In this document: positions 42,500-54,300 of the stretch, in pieces
Layout: every line of letters starts with the position of its first letter
Position numbering within the stretch: the stretch's first letter is position 1
Assembly: GCA_947359465.1 (NCBI GenBank)
Contig: OX375876.1
Location: forward strand, 81,304,359 to 81,368,358
Direction of reading: 5' to 3'
Length of the DNA: 64,000 nucleotides
Source: Metellina segmentata
Lineage: Eukaryota; Arthropoda; Arachnida; Araneae; Tetragnathidae
Program-made: the position numbers and the translations under genes
Notes under the pieces: generated by a model
What the model was told of the DNA's origin: nothing
Databases searched by the model: none
What the model saw: the letters and a program-made list of their open reading frames with translations, nothing else

Positions 42500-43560
42500 G
42501 CCGCTATAAGTTTTTTCGTGGTCGGCCATGTTGGATAACTTGATTTTTTTTCCATGTTGGCAAAAAAATATATACAAAAACAAAAACAAATCTCTACCCA
42601 ATCTTTTGCAAGGTACAATGTATCTACTGACTGGACTATTAAGCTTATTTGTAAAGAAGTTATCGTGGTGCTGTTTGACAGTTTTCAAAGAATTTTGAAG
42701 TGACTTGAAGAGGTGATAATCTGAGGGGGCAAGGTCTGGTGAATATGACACAAAACATCCCAGCCATACTCGATGTCTTTGTCTGATATTCAGCGAAATG
42801 TCTTCCAGCATGATAATGCTCGCTCCCACAACACCTCGACAATTGGTCAGTTCTGGCCGCTTTGCTTCGATTTCTGCCATTTGAGAACTGTTTTTTTCAG
42901 ATTTATTGTCTTGATTTTGAGGCAACAAATCACAATGAACAATTCCTTTGTAGTCTCACCATACACTACTCATTACTTTTTTGGGATGCAGTCCCCTCTC
43001 GATGTTACTTGGGGAGGTTCATTTGGCTTACCCCGTGATCTTTTTCTTGTAACATTATTGTATAGTATCCACTTCTCATTTCCAGTAATGAGCCGTTTAA
43101 AAAAAAAAAAGACCTTCATTTCGTTTCAGCAAAGAATTGCATGCCGAAATTCGAGGAAGCATATTCTGTGTTAAAGTATGGGATACCCATACATTGTAGC
43201 AGCTTACATATCCAATCTTCTTCAGATGATCATAAATTTTTTTTTTTTTGGAATATTTAGTTCATGAGCTGTGTAACCTGGATTTTCAGTGCGATAGAAT
43301 GTTTTAATAGGTCCTCGTTTACAGATGATGGCCGTCCAGAGAGTGCATAATCTTCGAGGCTGAAATTTCCACACCTAAATTTATCAAACCACCTTCGAAC
43401 TGTGTCATCAGAAACAGCACACATTTTACCAGCAGTCTGACTCACATTTTTTTTTCTTTCTTCAAACAAAAGAGCACAATATGATGGAAATGAACCTTTT
43501 GTTTCTCCATTCTTAGCACTGCAGTGAAACATATATTGTGACACAACACACAAGCTAAAA
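42500..43560 (-). pseudogene. Mariner transposase pseudogene
   Basis: The minus strand reads 'VSDDTVRRWFDKFRCGNFSL' and 'SGRPSSVNEDLL' (DNA-binding part, 43257-43553). Then come 'ITGNEKWILYN' (where the family has TGDEKW, so the first catalytic Asp is Asn), 'VMSSVWWDYKGIVH' and 'YSPDLAPSDYHLFKSLQNSL' (42660-42760). At least three frameshifts and several stops are present. It resembles the Mos1/SETMAR-type mariner group. Ends were not found. Confidence 0.85.
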
Positions 43561-43854
43561 TCATGCAGTAAAAGCAGGAATAACCGAATTTACATATCTG
43601 CTTCAATCAAGGTCACTCCTTATCAGCGGTAGCAAAATAATAACAAAGAGCGCTTCGATTTGAGAAACCACAGAACTTTCCGGATGAGCTAATACTTCTA
43701 AGGGCATTTAGAAATGGAACGTCAAAATAGGCACTTTCTAAGACCCGTGGGAACCCTGAATTAGGAAAAGTGGTTAAAGATCACAATATTCAGGCCATAG
43801 AGAAATCCAGACCAATTCTGAGGAAAATGGGTTGTTTTGGGGGTTTTATGGCTG
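43561..43854. other. Non-coding stretch
   Basis: Between the mariner remnant and a SINE. Nothing identifiable was seen. Confidence 0.4.
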
Positions 43855-44000
43855 AGGGATCATATTTGGCCAAGCTGCACCAGACACAAAACATGCAATA
43901 TCAAGTAATAAACATACACAAACTATGAAAGTCTTACCGACACAGAAGAGTCCACTGGAGTATATGCCCAATAGGATTTGCACCGCCTACACTGAAGGAA
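43855..44000 (-). repeat. tRNA-derived SINE family B copy, degenerate head
   Basis: Shares 'catatttggccaagctgcac' and the following 'caatatcaagtaataaacat' block with 23640-23805. The B box is degenerate (aataggatttgcaccgcc read on plus). Confidence 0.55.
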
Positions 44001-44279
44001 GAGGGCAAGTGTTTACAAAAATTCTCAATTTAGTGTCACTCCTTATGCGGTTGGTTTCGGTTTTATGTTGAAAGGTCCAGGCTCCTTACATTAGGCATGT
44101 GAAAGCAAAATTTCAAGAAAGGGGAAAACCAAAATGTGCAATTAAATACACGCGAGTCAGGTCTGTGTGCACAGGATTTCGCAATAGTAAAAATTAATAT
44201 TAGCCCGGAGTTATAATTGATTTATGAATTTATAAATAATTAATGGTAGACCATAAATTGGGAAAAGGGGTGAATTACG

Positions 44280-44910
44280 TTCACGTGCTAAATATCGGCT
44301 TTCCGAAATAACATCTCAAGGTAGATGTTTCTATATTAAAAAAAGTTACAGGAGGATTGAAAACCCGCTTTTTTCGCTCGATTTTTAGACGGTTTCCCGA
44401 AAAAGTACAGGTAAGAAAATTACGAAACTAACGTTGTTTGTTCAAAATTGTACAGGGAACAAGACGAAGATGATTTTTTCCCGATGAGGCTATTAGTTTA
44501 GGGTGCATTAAGTGTTAAAGTCGAAAAAAAAAGCGAAATTTGTAACGTGAGTGAACAAAAGACGTACTAATTTTCAGTCTTCAACCGTGATTTTTTTTAG
44601 AGTACCTCTAACATGTAAATTTTTGCACAACGCCGTGTTTTTTTAAGAAATTTCTCAATTTGGTTTCTGATATATTTTTTTTTAATTCGGGACATTTTAG
44701 TGACTTTTTTTTGAAAACTGTCATTTATATCTTATTACTATTAGTTTTTAAATTTGAAAACATCGCAGAAATCCTTAGAATGTACTTTCTGGTGGTACAA
44801 TTATTTTTGAAAGTGGTTCATACATAAATTCGATGCGATGAAAAGTATAATTTTGCAATAGTGTACAAATTGTTCACTATGGAGTTGGTGAGCAAGGGGC
44901 TGACCCCTAG
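44280..44910 (+). repeat. Helitron-like non-autonomous element
   Basis: The right end is ggagttggtgagcaaggggc, a short hairpin and CTAG at 44907-44910. The body matches 1-412 and 20900-21075 in reverse. The left limit is approximate. No ORF is present. Confidence 0.6.
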
Positions 44911-45411
44911 TAGATCTGGGCGATGTTCAGATTTTTACATCGCGAAAATTCGACATTCTAACATTACGATATCATGAGGTTAATCATTCATTTTATACAT
45001 AGTAAAAGCAAAACCCTGTTCCTACATCACCATATATATTTCTAATTATTTTTAAGTTCTTTTTCTCTTGGCTGTAAAGAAAATAACAAGTAAAGATCTG
45101 CGTTGTACATTTAAGCATGCATGATTTTAAACCAGATTTTGCATATATATCTGTGTGCGCCCCCCACACCATATATGCTCAAGTAGATTCAAAAATTAGC
45201 TTTTTAGGAGAAAAACTTCAGCATAAATAGAAATAAAAGGGCATTTGATTCCTCTAAGTAATGATAACGGCATATATGAACTAGATTGCCATAGACGTTC
45301 ACAACAAAAAAGGATGCAAACGGATTGATTGTAACATCAAGAAACAAGAATGAGTTTTTGGAATTCAACTTAAAATGTGCAAAATCATTTTTGTTGAAAT
45401 TTTTTAAATTA

Positions 45412-45885
45412 CTAGGGGGCTCCGTGCCCTGCTCGATTACGCTCAACAACCCCCGAAGGTATCGATGTGGTGTAAAATTTTTCAGATTTCAAATCCGGTG
45501 AAACTTTTAAAGATAGAAAACCTCAAATAGTACTTGCCCGTGACAAAGTTAGAATCGCTAACATGAAAGTTATGTAAATCAACAATGTTAATCAAAACAT
45601 GCTAAAATTGGAAATCCATTAAGAAAAAAAAAAAGCTGTTTTTCTCTCCAAGGGCGAAAAATGAGAAATCCTTTGCTTTCTTCAATTGAGGGGCTGTGAC
45701 GTCAGCTCTGCAAAAATAATAAACAGAGGGGGAAAAACTAATAAAAAATGTTTGATTAAATTTTAAAATTCGGGCTGGACATAAAATTCGCAAAAAATTA
45801 AGACTACCTCTGTGCCAAATGTCATTATTGTAAGTGCCATAGATTTCTCTGTAGAGATACACAAATACGCCCTTTTATAATAGAT
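45412..45885 (-). mobile_element. Helitron-like short element, family with 'gatttcaaatccg'
   Basis: CTAG and gggggctccgtgccctgctc at the left, cccttttataatag at the right. The interior 'ggtgtaaaatttttcagatt' and 'gatttcaaatccg' is shared with 51342-51810 and 54909-55448. About 470 bp, non-coding. Confidence 0.65.
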
Positions 45886-48265
45886 TAGTTTAATGGTTTA
45901 AAAAAAAATTATTTCATGGTGTGTACTCAATTTTGTGAACCTTTTCCTATACGGAAATAATTACTGTAATCAATAGTTGTTAAAATTAGGTAGGTGTGTA
46001 AATATTGCAACATTATGATCATGAAACATGATTTAAAAAAAAATTATAATTAAACTAGGTATTGAATAAGCTTTTTAACGTTGCCTTTTGTTTGAGGATT
46101 TACATTTGACAAAAACTATAGGAATAATTTTATTTTTTTTATTTTTCTAAAGCACTTGGATATAAAATTTTATATACATAGATACAAATGAATATATAAA
46201 AGCTAATTTTGAATACAGTACATAATAGAACATTATTCAATATGCAAAAATCACGATTCAAAAATGTAAAAGTTTATAAAAGGGGAAAGAGAATATTTTA
46301 CATACACCAAAATAAAAAATGTGTTTCTATTTCTTCTAAAAAGTAAGTACTGTTAAATTGCAACCTTATACATAGACTTTAAAATGGATGGATTTATAAA
46401 AGTTCAAGTTGAAGAGCAGGTCTTCTCATCCAGTTCATCACATTACTTTTTCTTTCTACATTCAAAAGAAAATAAATATGAGTTGCTTTAAAGATAGATA
46501 ATGCAAGATACATCTAGAGTAATTATTTTGTAATTTATATATTCTATGAGAAAAAATATTGTTAATAATACTTTTTAGACTATGGCAAGAATACTATCAG
46601 ATTTCGATTCGTTTTATCTGAAGACACCTACTCTTGATTTCAGCCTTCTGACTTGAAAGAAAGAAATTATTAAATTCTCCCCTTCAAGTCAAATTTAAAA
46701 TTGTCAGTCCAGCAATATATTGAACAGTGACAAAAGGTCCAAGACAGGAAAAGATTAACAAACTTATCATATTAGTCCTTCCCAGTGTACCTAAAATGCT
46801 ATCTAGAATACAATGAATTTCAGCAAAATGCCAAATTTTATCGTATTGAGCACTAAAACATTTGATGGCTCGATATGTAGCAGGGAAAAAAAGGTTATTT
46901 TGGTCTAGAAATTCTACTTTTCATAACAGGTCAGTGAAGCATTTCTTGATTGGAGTATTAACATTTATATCGAAATAAAACTTTTAGCTAACAGTTTATC
47001 CTTTTATTACATATTAATTTTTCTTTCTCTTCAATTTTTAGTAGAGTTGATAGCTAGAAAATACATGTATGAGCTCAAGACTCAAAACAAAATGTGATGT
47101 GGGAAAACAGTAATACGTATTGGTTATGAAATAACCATACAACTTTTCCATATCATTGAAAAAGTAAAACATATGAAGGCCTGCAGAGATGTTTATCCAT
47201 AAGAACTCACAAACGTCGATTGTATTTATCTTGTTTTATCTAGATATTTATTTTGTTTAAATTATTATTATTTTTTTTTGTAATTTTATGTTTAACTGTC
47301 TTTCTGGAGTTCCCTGAAGGAAATTAAAAGAAGCAAAAAAATTTCTATTTAACTACGAAAAAGCGGACGGGCTGTGCCACGACCAGGCTGCCAGGTTTAA
47401 GGTGTAGAAAACGTCAGTGAGGACATATGGTGAAAGAAATTAGTACTACTGTTTTAATTCCATACGTCAAATGTTCATAGCTCCGCACAATTATCACAAT
47501 TGGTGCACTCACTGTTGATGTTAAAGGCCGACTTCTATGGGTTGAACTCCATCATTCACTTATAAAAGTTTGTCATCAGATATGCCATTTGCATCGAACT
47601 CAGCTGTGTAAGTACTTTGCGCACTTGTATCAGACATTTGTTCACCTTAAAGGTGCAACGCCTATACTTTAAAGAACGTCCTCCTCACCCCTTCACACTC
47701 GGCATCGGATCTTTTGGATTACCCATCCCTCAATCTTTTTTTCTGTTGATGTTTCTATAATTTTCTTGTATATTATGCATATATTTGGACATTTTGAAAT
47801 TTCATCATCATGCTTGCATATAGGAGGCTGGAAGTAGACTAAATTAATGAGCGGCAGTGCGCATTTTCATGACTTAACTTTGCACTGCGATTGCATCATC
47901 TGATGACCTCAATGAAGACTAATGAGCATTTATAACATTCTTTGTTTAACGCTTTATTGACCAGGATATCGATCATTTATATATTAAGAGTAAGTTAAGT
48001 TTTTCACGATTCCCTTTTTTTTTGTGATATTCGAAAATTAAGCGTGGCACCCCAATTTCGAAAGGTGAGAGGTATTCAAAGTCTACATCATTGTACAAAT
48101 CGAGCTGACTTAATACTCCTACAATAATATTATACTTATAAATTACATTTACAATATAAATCAGTAAGCTTTGCCACAAAATACAGGTAGTAATATGAAT
48201 TTGTTTTCCTTCTAACATTAGTCATTAAAACAAAGTATACTAAACTAGCATGCACAGAATAACAC
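45886..48265. other. AT-rich region downstream of KIF23
   Basis: Holds the 3' UTR of the minus-strand kinesin gene. Possible polyadenylation signals (tttatt on plus) lie at about 47952 and 47247. No other gene is recognisable. Confidence 0.5.
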
Positions 48266-48313
48266 TTACAAAATTTTGGAGGGCATTCCATGACATTCCA
48301 CAGATACTGTACA
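48266..48313 (-). CDS. KIF23: KIF23 terminal exon
   Basis: The acceptor 'tactttgtag' precedes CTVSVECHGMPSKIL and a TAA. It aligns with the xCSVAVEM tail of vertebrate KIF23. An alternative is read-through of the preceding exon (CEYKSD, stop), but the strong GTATGT donor there and the tail similarity favour this exon. Confidence 0.8.
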   Translation of the reverse strand, partial: CTVSVECHGMPSKIL

Positions 48314-51300
48314 CTACAAAGTAATAAAAAAAAAATTAGCAAAAAAATGAACAATAGTACGAAAATTAGCCTTTCAGTCTGATTTGTATTCACATACCTT
48401 TTCTTCAATTTCTCTTAGAGGTACACTATCGCCACTCCTTTTCCTGCAAAAGTTCATATGCAAATCAGCGTACATCTTAAAATTAAATGGGATGATTTAC
48501 TTAGTTATCAAGTCATTAAAGTGACATTTTATTTCTTAAACTCAACTACCTCTAAATATTATAATAGTTCGAATTTCATACCCTGATTTTTACATAAAAA
48601 GAAATTATTTAAGGAGTAAGAATAACAAAAATGTAAAAAAGGCTATTTAATAATAACCAAATCTAAACAATTTATTTGAGAATTTAAATTGTAACAGCAT
48701 TTTACCAAACAAAACCTTTAAAAATCATATTTTCAATATCTATATCTAAAAAGTTAGACCTATGTGTCTTTATTTTATTCAACAAATACAAGAAACCTGT
48801 GTATAAACTAGCAAAACTATCTCTGTTAAAAATATCTTCTAATTCATCATTTGATTTAATAAATAAATCATCATTAAATATCATTTTATGATTAATTAAT
48901 AAGACCTCAAAATAGTGCACAAATAATTTTTAAAAAAATCAAAGAAAAATTTCATTAGAAAAGTTAACCATATAGTCAATACATTTTTTAAATGGCAGAA
49001 GTAACGGAATTCTAAACATGAATTGAACACATCAGGAACTAAAACTGACCTCAAGTTGTAGTTTGAAGGAGGAGAAGTCTGGCGTAGCTTCTCAATGTCA
49101 TTGAAAATTACTTGTGCCCCTCCACCTGCAGATGGTATGATATCTGCCTACAATGACATAGGAAATTTGTTTTTGTCACAACAGAAGAAAAATAATACAT
49201 GCTTTTATAGCACAGAACACACAGAATTCAAACAGATCTGCCCACACTTAACTGCTGGTCTTGCAAAAGATGCATTGACATATAAAAGTTGTTTAAATGT
49301 TTTGAGTGTCAAAAAGGATAATTCAAATATAGAATAAATGCCTGCCATTTTTTAAAATTTGCAAGTCATTGGATCTAAGTTTGTATAATAAGTCCAATTT
49401 ATGTAGAAAGTCATTAACCATAAAATTGTTTTATCTTTAATACAGAAATACTTTATAAAGATGAATAATATGCAAGAATAACTTCATTACCATAATAATG
49501 AATGTAAAAAGTTATTTTTTTTAGAAGTTTGAACAGTAAGTAGTAGTAGTTAATAAGGGCATATCATTGGCACATAAAACATAGTAATCTCGGGATTAAA
49601 ATAATTCATATAACTTCAACACTACATCGAATATTTTTTACAACATGGAATACTTTCCTCAAAAATTAAGGGAGATAATAATTCAAATACCTTGAACAAT
49701 TGTGTTTCTAATTCACCCTGTGAATCTTGTTCTTGATGTTGTAAAACATACTTTGCATTATTTGTTACATCTTTCACAGTTAATTTTGTCACAGATTTCT
49801 TTTTCTTCAGAGCAGGTTGTAAAACTGTGTCTATAAAGTGCATCAATGAAAAATCTTTTTTAAAAATGCTGGATTTATCAAAAATAAGACAATAAAAAAA
49901 ATAAAAAAAGAATTTGTTAATACACAATGGCACAATATATACACAAAAACTAAGTTGGTTGAATAAATTGCATCGTATAGTAAAATAATGTAACTTGCAC
50001 AATCACAAAATGGAATGAACAAATCTTTGGGGAAAGCAGAAAATCATTGCAGCAAAAGGATAAGGTATTACATCTTGGAATTCGGCAAGAAAGTATTTGT
50101 TCATTGTAACCTGTCTAAAAATATTTCTTTTGCAAAAGCCTTTAAATCAGTTCAAAATTTTGAACAAGGGTCAAAAAGAGTTAATAGCCAACCCTGATTG
50201 TGTGAAGTATATTTGTATAAAGATCTTGAAAACATTTTTACATTCATATCATAGAGGGTGAATTTTAAAAATTAAACCCCGATTAATAAGTACAAGTGGT
50301 TTATATATCTAATAAGACGAATTTTCAGAGAAAGTTTCAAACAAATCGATGACCAGATCACCCTTACAAGTCAGACTTAAAGCATTAACATTCACATGTC
50401 AAAAGATTATATTAGTGGATCAAATGAAATAATATTTCCACAAATATATATCAGAGCATACTTAATTCAAGGTTTCCAATAGGCTTATGTTCAACCCAAG
50501 CACCAGAACTTGATTGTGATCTTCTGTGACGAAGGTTGGCAATAGCAACACTCTGAAACAATAAAGTACTGGTCAATTATACAAATCAATTAAAAAACTA
50601 CATGAATTGTTATTGTTGCACCTTTTAATAGTGTCGAAATCAAAATATATCAATAACATGCAAGTAGATTCAGAACATTTTTAAAATTAGTATTAAATTA
50701 ATTTCACAATCCTAGGTGAAATGAAATCGATAATTTATAACCTTCAGGAATTATTTTAAAAAGTCAAAGTTTTTGACAAATGCATACTTCAATTGATCTG
50801 ACAGAAATGTGTTTATCTGCACAATTATTAATAAAAAAAAGATCATATATGTATCTTGATTTACTCTAATGAATCTAAAGATGCACACATATCAAAAAAT
50901 ACATTTGTACCATGTCAAATTTTAATGACTATCTCCCAAGTGAAGTGTTTTCCTGCCATTGATACATCCATCAGGATTTACCTTTTAATGAGGTGGTCAA
51001 AAGAATTAGACAGGTAACTAAATTTACCATCTTACCTGACCTATGAAGTCCAATATAAATCAGTCTATTAATTTTCGCCAAAACATACAATCACCCTGAT
51101 TTTGCATTAACTGAATCTAATTAGTATTGCTTGGTAGTCAAGACACAGAGAATTTTGTTCAGAATTGGTTTAATTGCTTTTAAAACAAGAGGTCCCAATG
51201 GCTTATGTGTGTAAGCTGACTCACATTTATTTGTTGACATGAAGAAACTTAACAAATAATTAATCCAACCTCAGCACAGGCAAGGATTGAGCTCACATCT

Positions 51301-54300
51301 TTGAATAAATGTGAATAGCATGTCTTGGAATTTATCAATTACTAGCCACTGTGATATAAATTATTAATCTGGTGTAAAATTTTCCGCAGATTTCAAATCC
51401 GTTGAAATTTTTAATCTATGTTTAGCGATTCCGATTTTACGAAAAAGAATTAACAATCCCAGTCAACTCAGCGCAAAATGTAAAACGGAAAAAATAAATT
51501 TAGAATCTACCGCAGTGAAAAAAACTTGGTATGATTCCAAAGCCTGTGACGACAAGGTCACGTGGGTAGAAAAGTCTAGTTACCGGTGTTTCTTCTCTCT
51601 CTGGTAGAAACGCATTGAAGAACCCGATGGAGAATAAAACTATTAAATTCATTTTGAAATCTTTTAGATTAAATTCTAAAATTCGCAGTGACCCAAAAAT
51701 TGCAAAAAATTCGGACTACCTGTGCGCCAAATCTCATTGCTGCGAGTGCCATAGATCGTCAGGATTTTGCGGTCACGAAACAAACAGACATACACTTCCT
51801 TTTATAATAGTAGAGAAAACCAGCATACACAGAATGCTAGTAGACAGAAATTTAGTGAAATTAACTAATTTGTGAGCTTAAGTTACACTCAAGGTGTTAT
51901 AATTTCTCAACTGCTTCAAAAAAAAAATATCCCTTACATATTTGGAGATATAGATATTAATTTTGTGAAGTGTGTTTTCATGTGAGAAGACTTACATTAG
52001 ACTTACTTTAATTTTCAAGATTAACGAGTGTGAGCCCTGAAGAAAACGACGAAGAGCACAATACGGTAAAGAACTACTGACTTTAGTTATCGGTTTGAAA
52101 TATGAACAATCAGAAATTTGTCTTATTTCATGCCTTTTTGCGGTAGAAAAGCTTTCTTTTTCTCTGGACAATGAACTCACTTCAGATCTGAGACACCTGG
52201 CATGCTTCAAGAGAAATTAAATAGTTTAAAAGCAGTCTTGTTTAGAAACTTTTAATGATGTGTTGTCAGATTATTGGAGTACACATTGCCATTGAAAAAC
52301 AAAAGATTTAAAATTATCAAACTTCTTATTTTAAACCATTTCTGTATGCTAAAATATTTTAGTGACTAAAAATTTGTTTTCTTATAAAATACCAAGAATG
52401 CATATGAAGTTTCTACATAAAGGTAGTAACGAAAACTTTAATTTTTCAAAATTAACATTTAAACAAAAATTATATAATAGATTAAGCTACATTCCAGAGC
52501 GAGAAACTACACAGCACTAATACAAACTTATTGAGGAAGTCTTTGGTTAGATAAACTGTCCAACATGAGGCTAAAATAAAGGAGATATTATTTGAGATTT
52601 CTTTCTTTGAGCTTTTTTCGATTTTTGTAAACTTTCATATTTTTTTTATGTAGTAAATCCAAATCTTTCCCAAACATTAGAGCAAATACATGTTTCCCCC
52701 AGAAAAATCTATTAAAAATTCTTTCAACTTATAATCAATATTCCTAATGAGGACATTTTTCTGAAACTTCATAAGTGGGGAAAAGTTTGGTTGTTTGAAC
52801 AGAAAAGTCAATCCCATACTCAAAGAAAAAAATGCAAACTTTCAAATACAATAATTAATTCAAAAAATAATTTAGAAAGTTAAAAATTAGATAATAAAAC
52901 TTCTGGTTTTAAAGAGCAAGAACAGACCCTTTGAGAGGAACTAGGAGGTTTATTTTCTTTAGCAAAAAGAGCTTCAAAGTCATTCTTAGAGGCCTGAACA
53001 CTGGATTGAGGAGTATTTTGTCTGTTACGAACAAATTCTAGAAGAAAATAAAAAAGATTTCAGCAATTCAAATTCTGTAACTAATTTCAAATACAATAAA
53101 TACTGAATGAAACTATAACTTTTTAAACAAGAAATTAAAACATAATTTACAAATAAAGGGCAATTTTTCAGGATTTTCTTTGAAAGTTTTAGTTAAGTTC
53201 ATACAGACAGTTCTACAGATGAACAATTCTGAATTTTATAAAATTATATTTCCCCAATTCTGCATTTTTAATGCAAAATGTTGCTCACTAAATTACATTT
53301 TAAGATCATCATGACTTAGGATTAATACAAAAGAGGTAAGGGAGAAAGCTGTGTCCTCAACCAATTTCCTTTTTCTTAATGCAATCAATACTATAAATTT
53401 GCATATTGGCACACACTTAAGAAAATAACATTTTTGTAAAATAACAATAACACAACTACAATGAAAAAGTTTTTTTTTTTAAACGATTTTAATTTAATTT
53501 TGAATTTGAAAGCACAAGCTCCCACTCCAGGATTTTTCATAACAGGGAAAATATTATTTGAAATTGTACCCTCCATTAAAGGTCTTCAATGTAAAAATAT
53601 ATTATTATAGATGAAGATAATAGTAACTATGCAATTTAGAGCATGTAAATAATTTAATAGATAAGCCTATGCATGTAGTTACAGGCATTAAAGTAAAAGT
53701 ATGAGTCATAGAGTAGCAAGTGCTAATCCATTGCTCAACAGTAAGCATATCTGAACAGGAACTTTCCCAATAAATTTTATAGGTACTTACAGTATCGCCC
53801 TAGCAGTTTATTTGTGTGAATTAATTTTTTTGTTATTCAAAAATTTGGAAGTTAACATTGAGTGTTGTGCATTGTTTTTATGAGGTAGAAGGCAAAAATG
53901 GCTTCCCGAAGAGGTGTATAATAATCCAAATTCTTTGTTATTTTTGTGAAGTATTTGCTATCCAGAAGAAAAGGTAGAGCATTACTGAGTTTGTGAAAAA
54001 GGCTTACAATGCCTGTTTCACTGTGAAACAAGATGATTAAAAAAAAGCCACAAGCTTTCGAAAGATCTAGGGCTACCTGATGATAGAGTAGAGTTTTGGG
54101 GTTCTTAAAACAAAGTATCCATATTTTATCTGTGAGTGGGACAGCATATTTAATATACATTATGTTAAAAAGGAATGGTTGCTCATACAAGCAATATAAC
54201 CTGTTTGAGAGTGTAATACAGCTGAGCTTGGATAACCCAGAGAAGGTGCTATTACCACTCTTCATATTAAGCTTGGTTTGATGAAACAGTTCATCAAGGC

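Noticed and set aside
48136..48408. 90-codon minus-strand frame overlapping KIF23 terminal exons
   Set aside because: It is a different frame that includes intron sequence; the splice-based reading explains the region.
53852..54265. 137-codon minus-strand ORF in a KIF23 intron
   Set aside because: No recognised domain, no splice phase fit with neighbouring exons, AT-rich composition.
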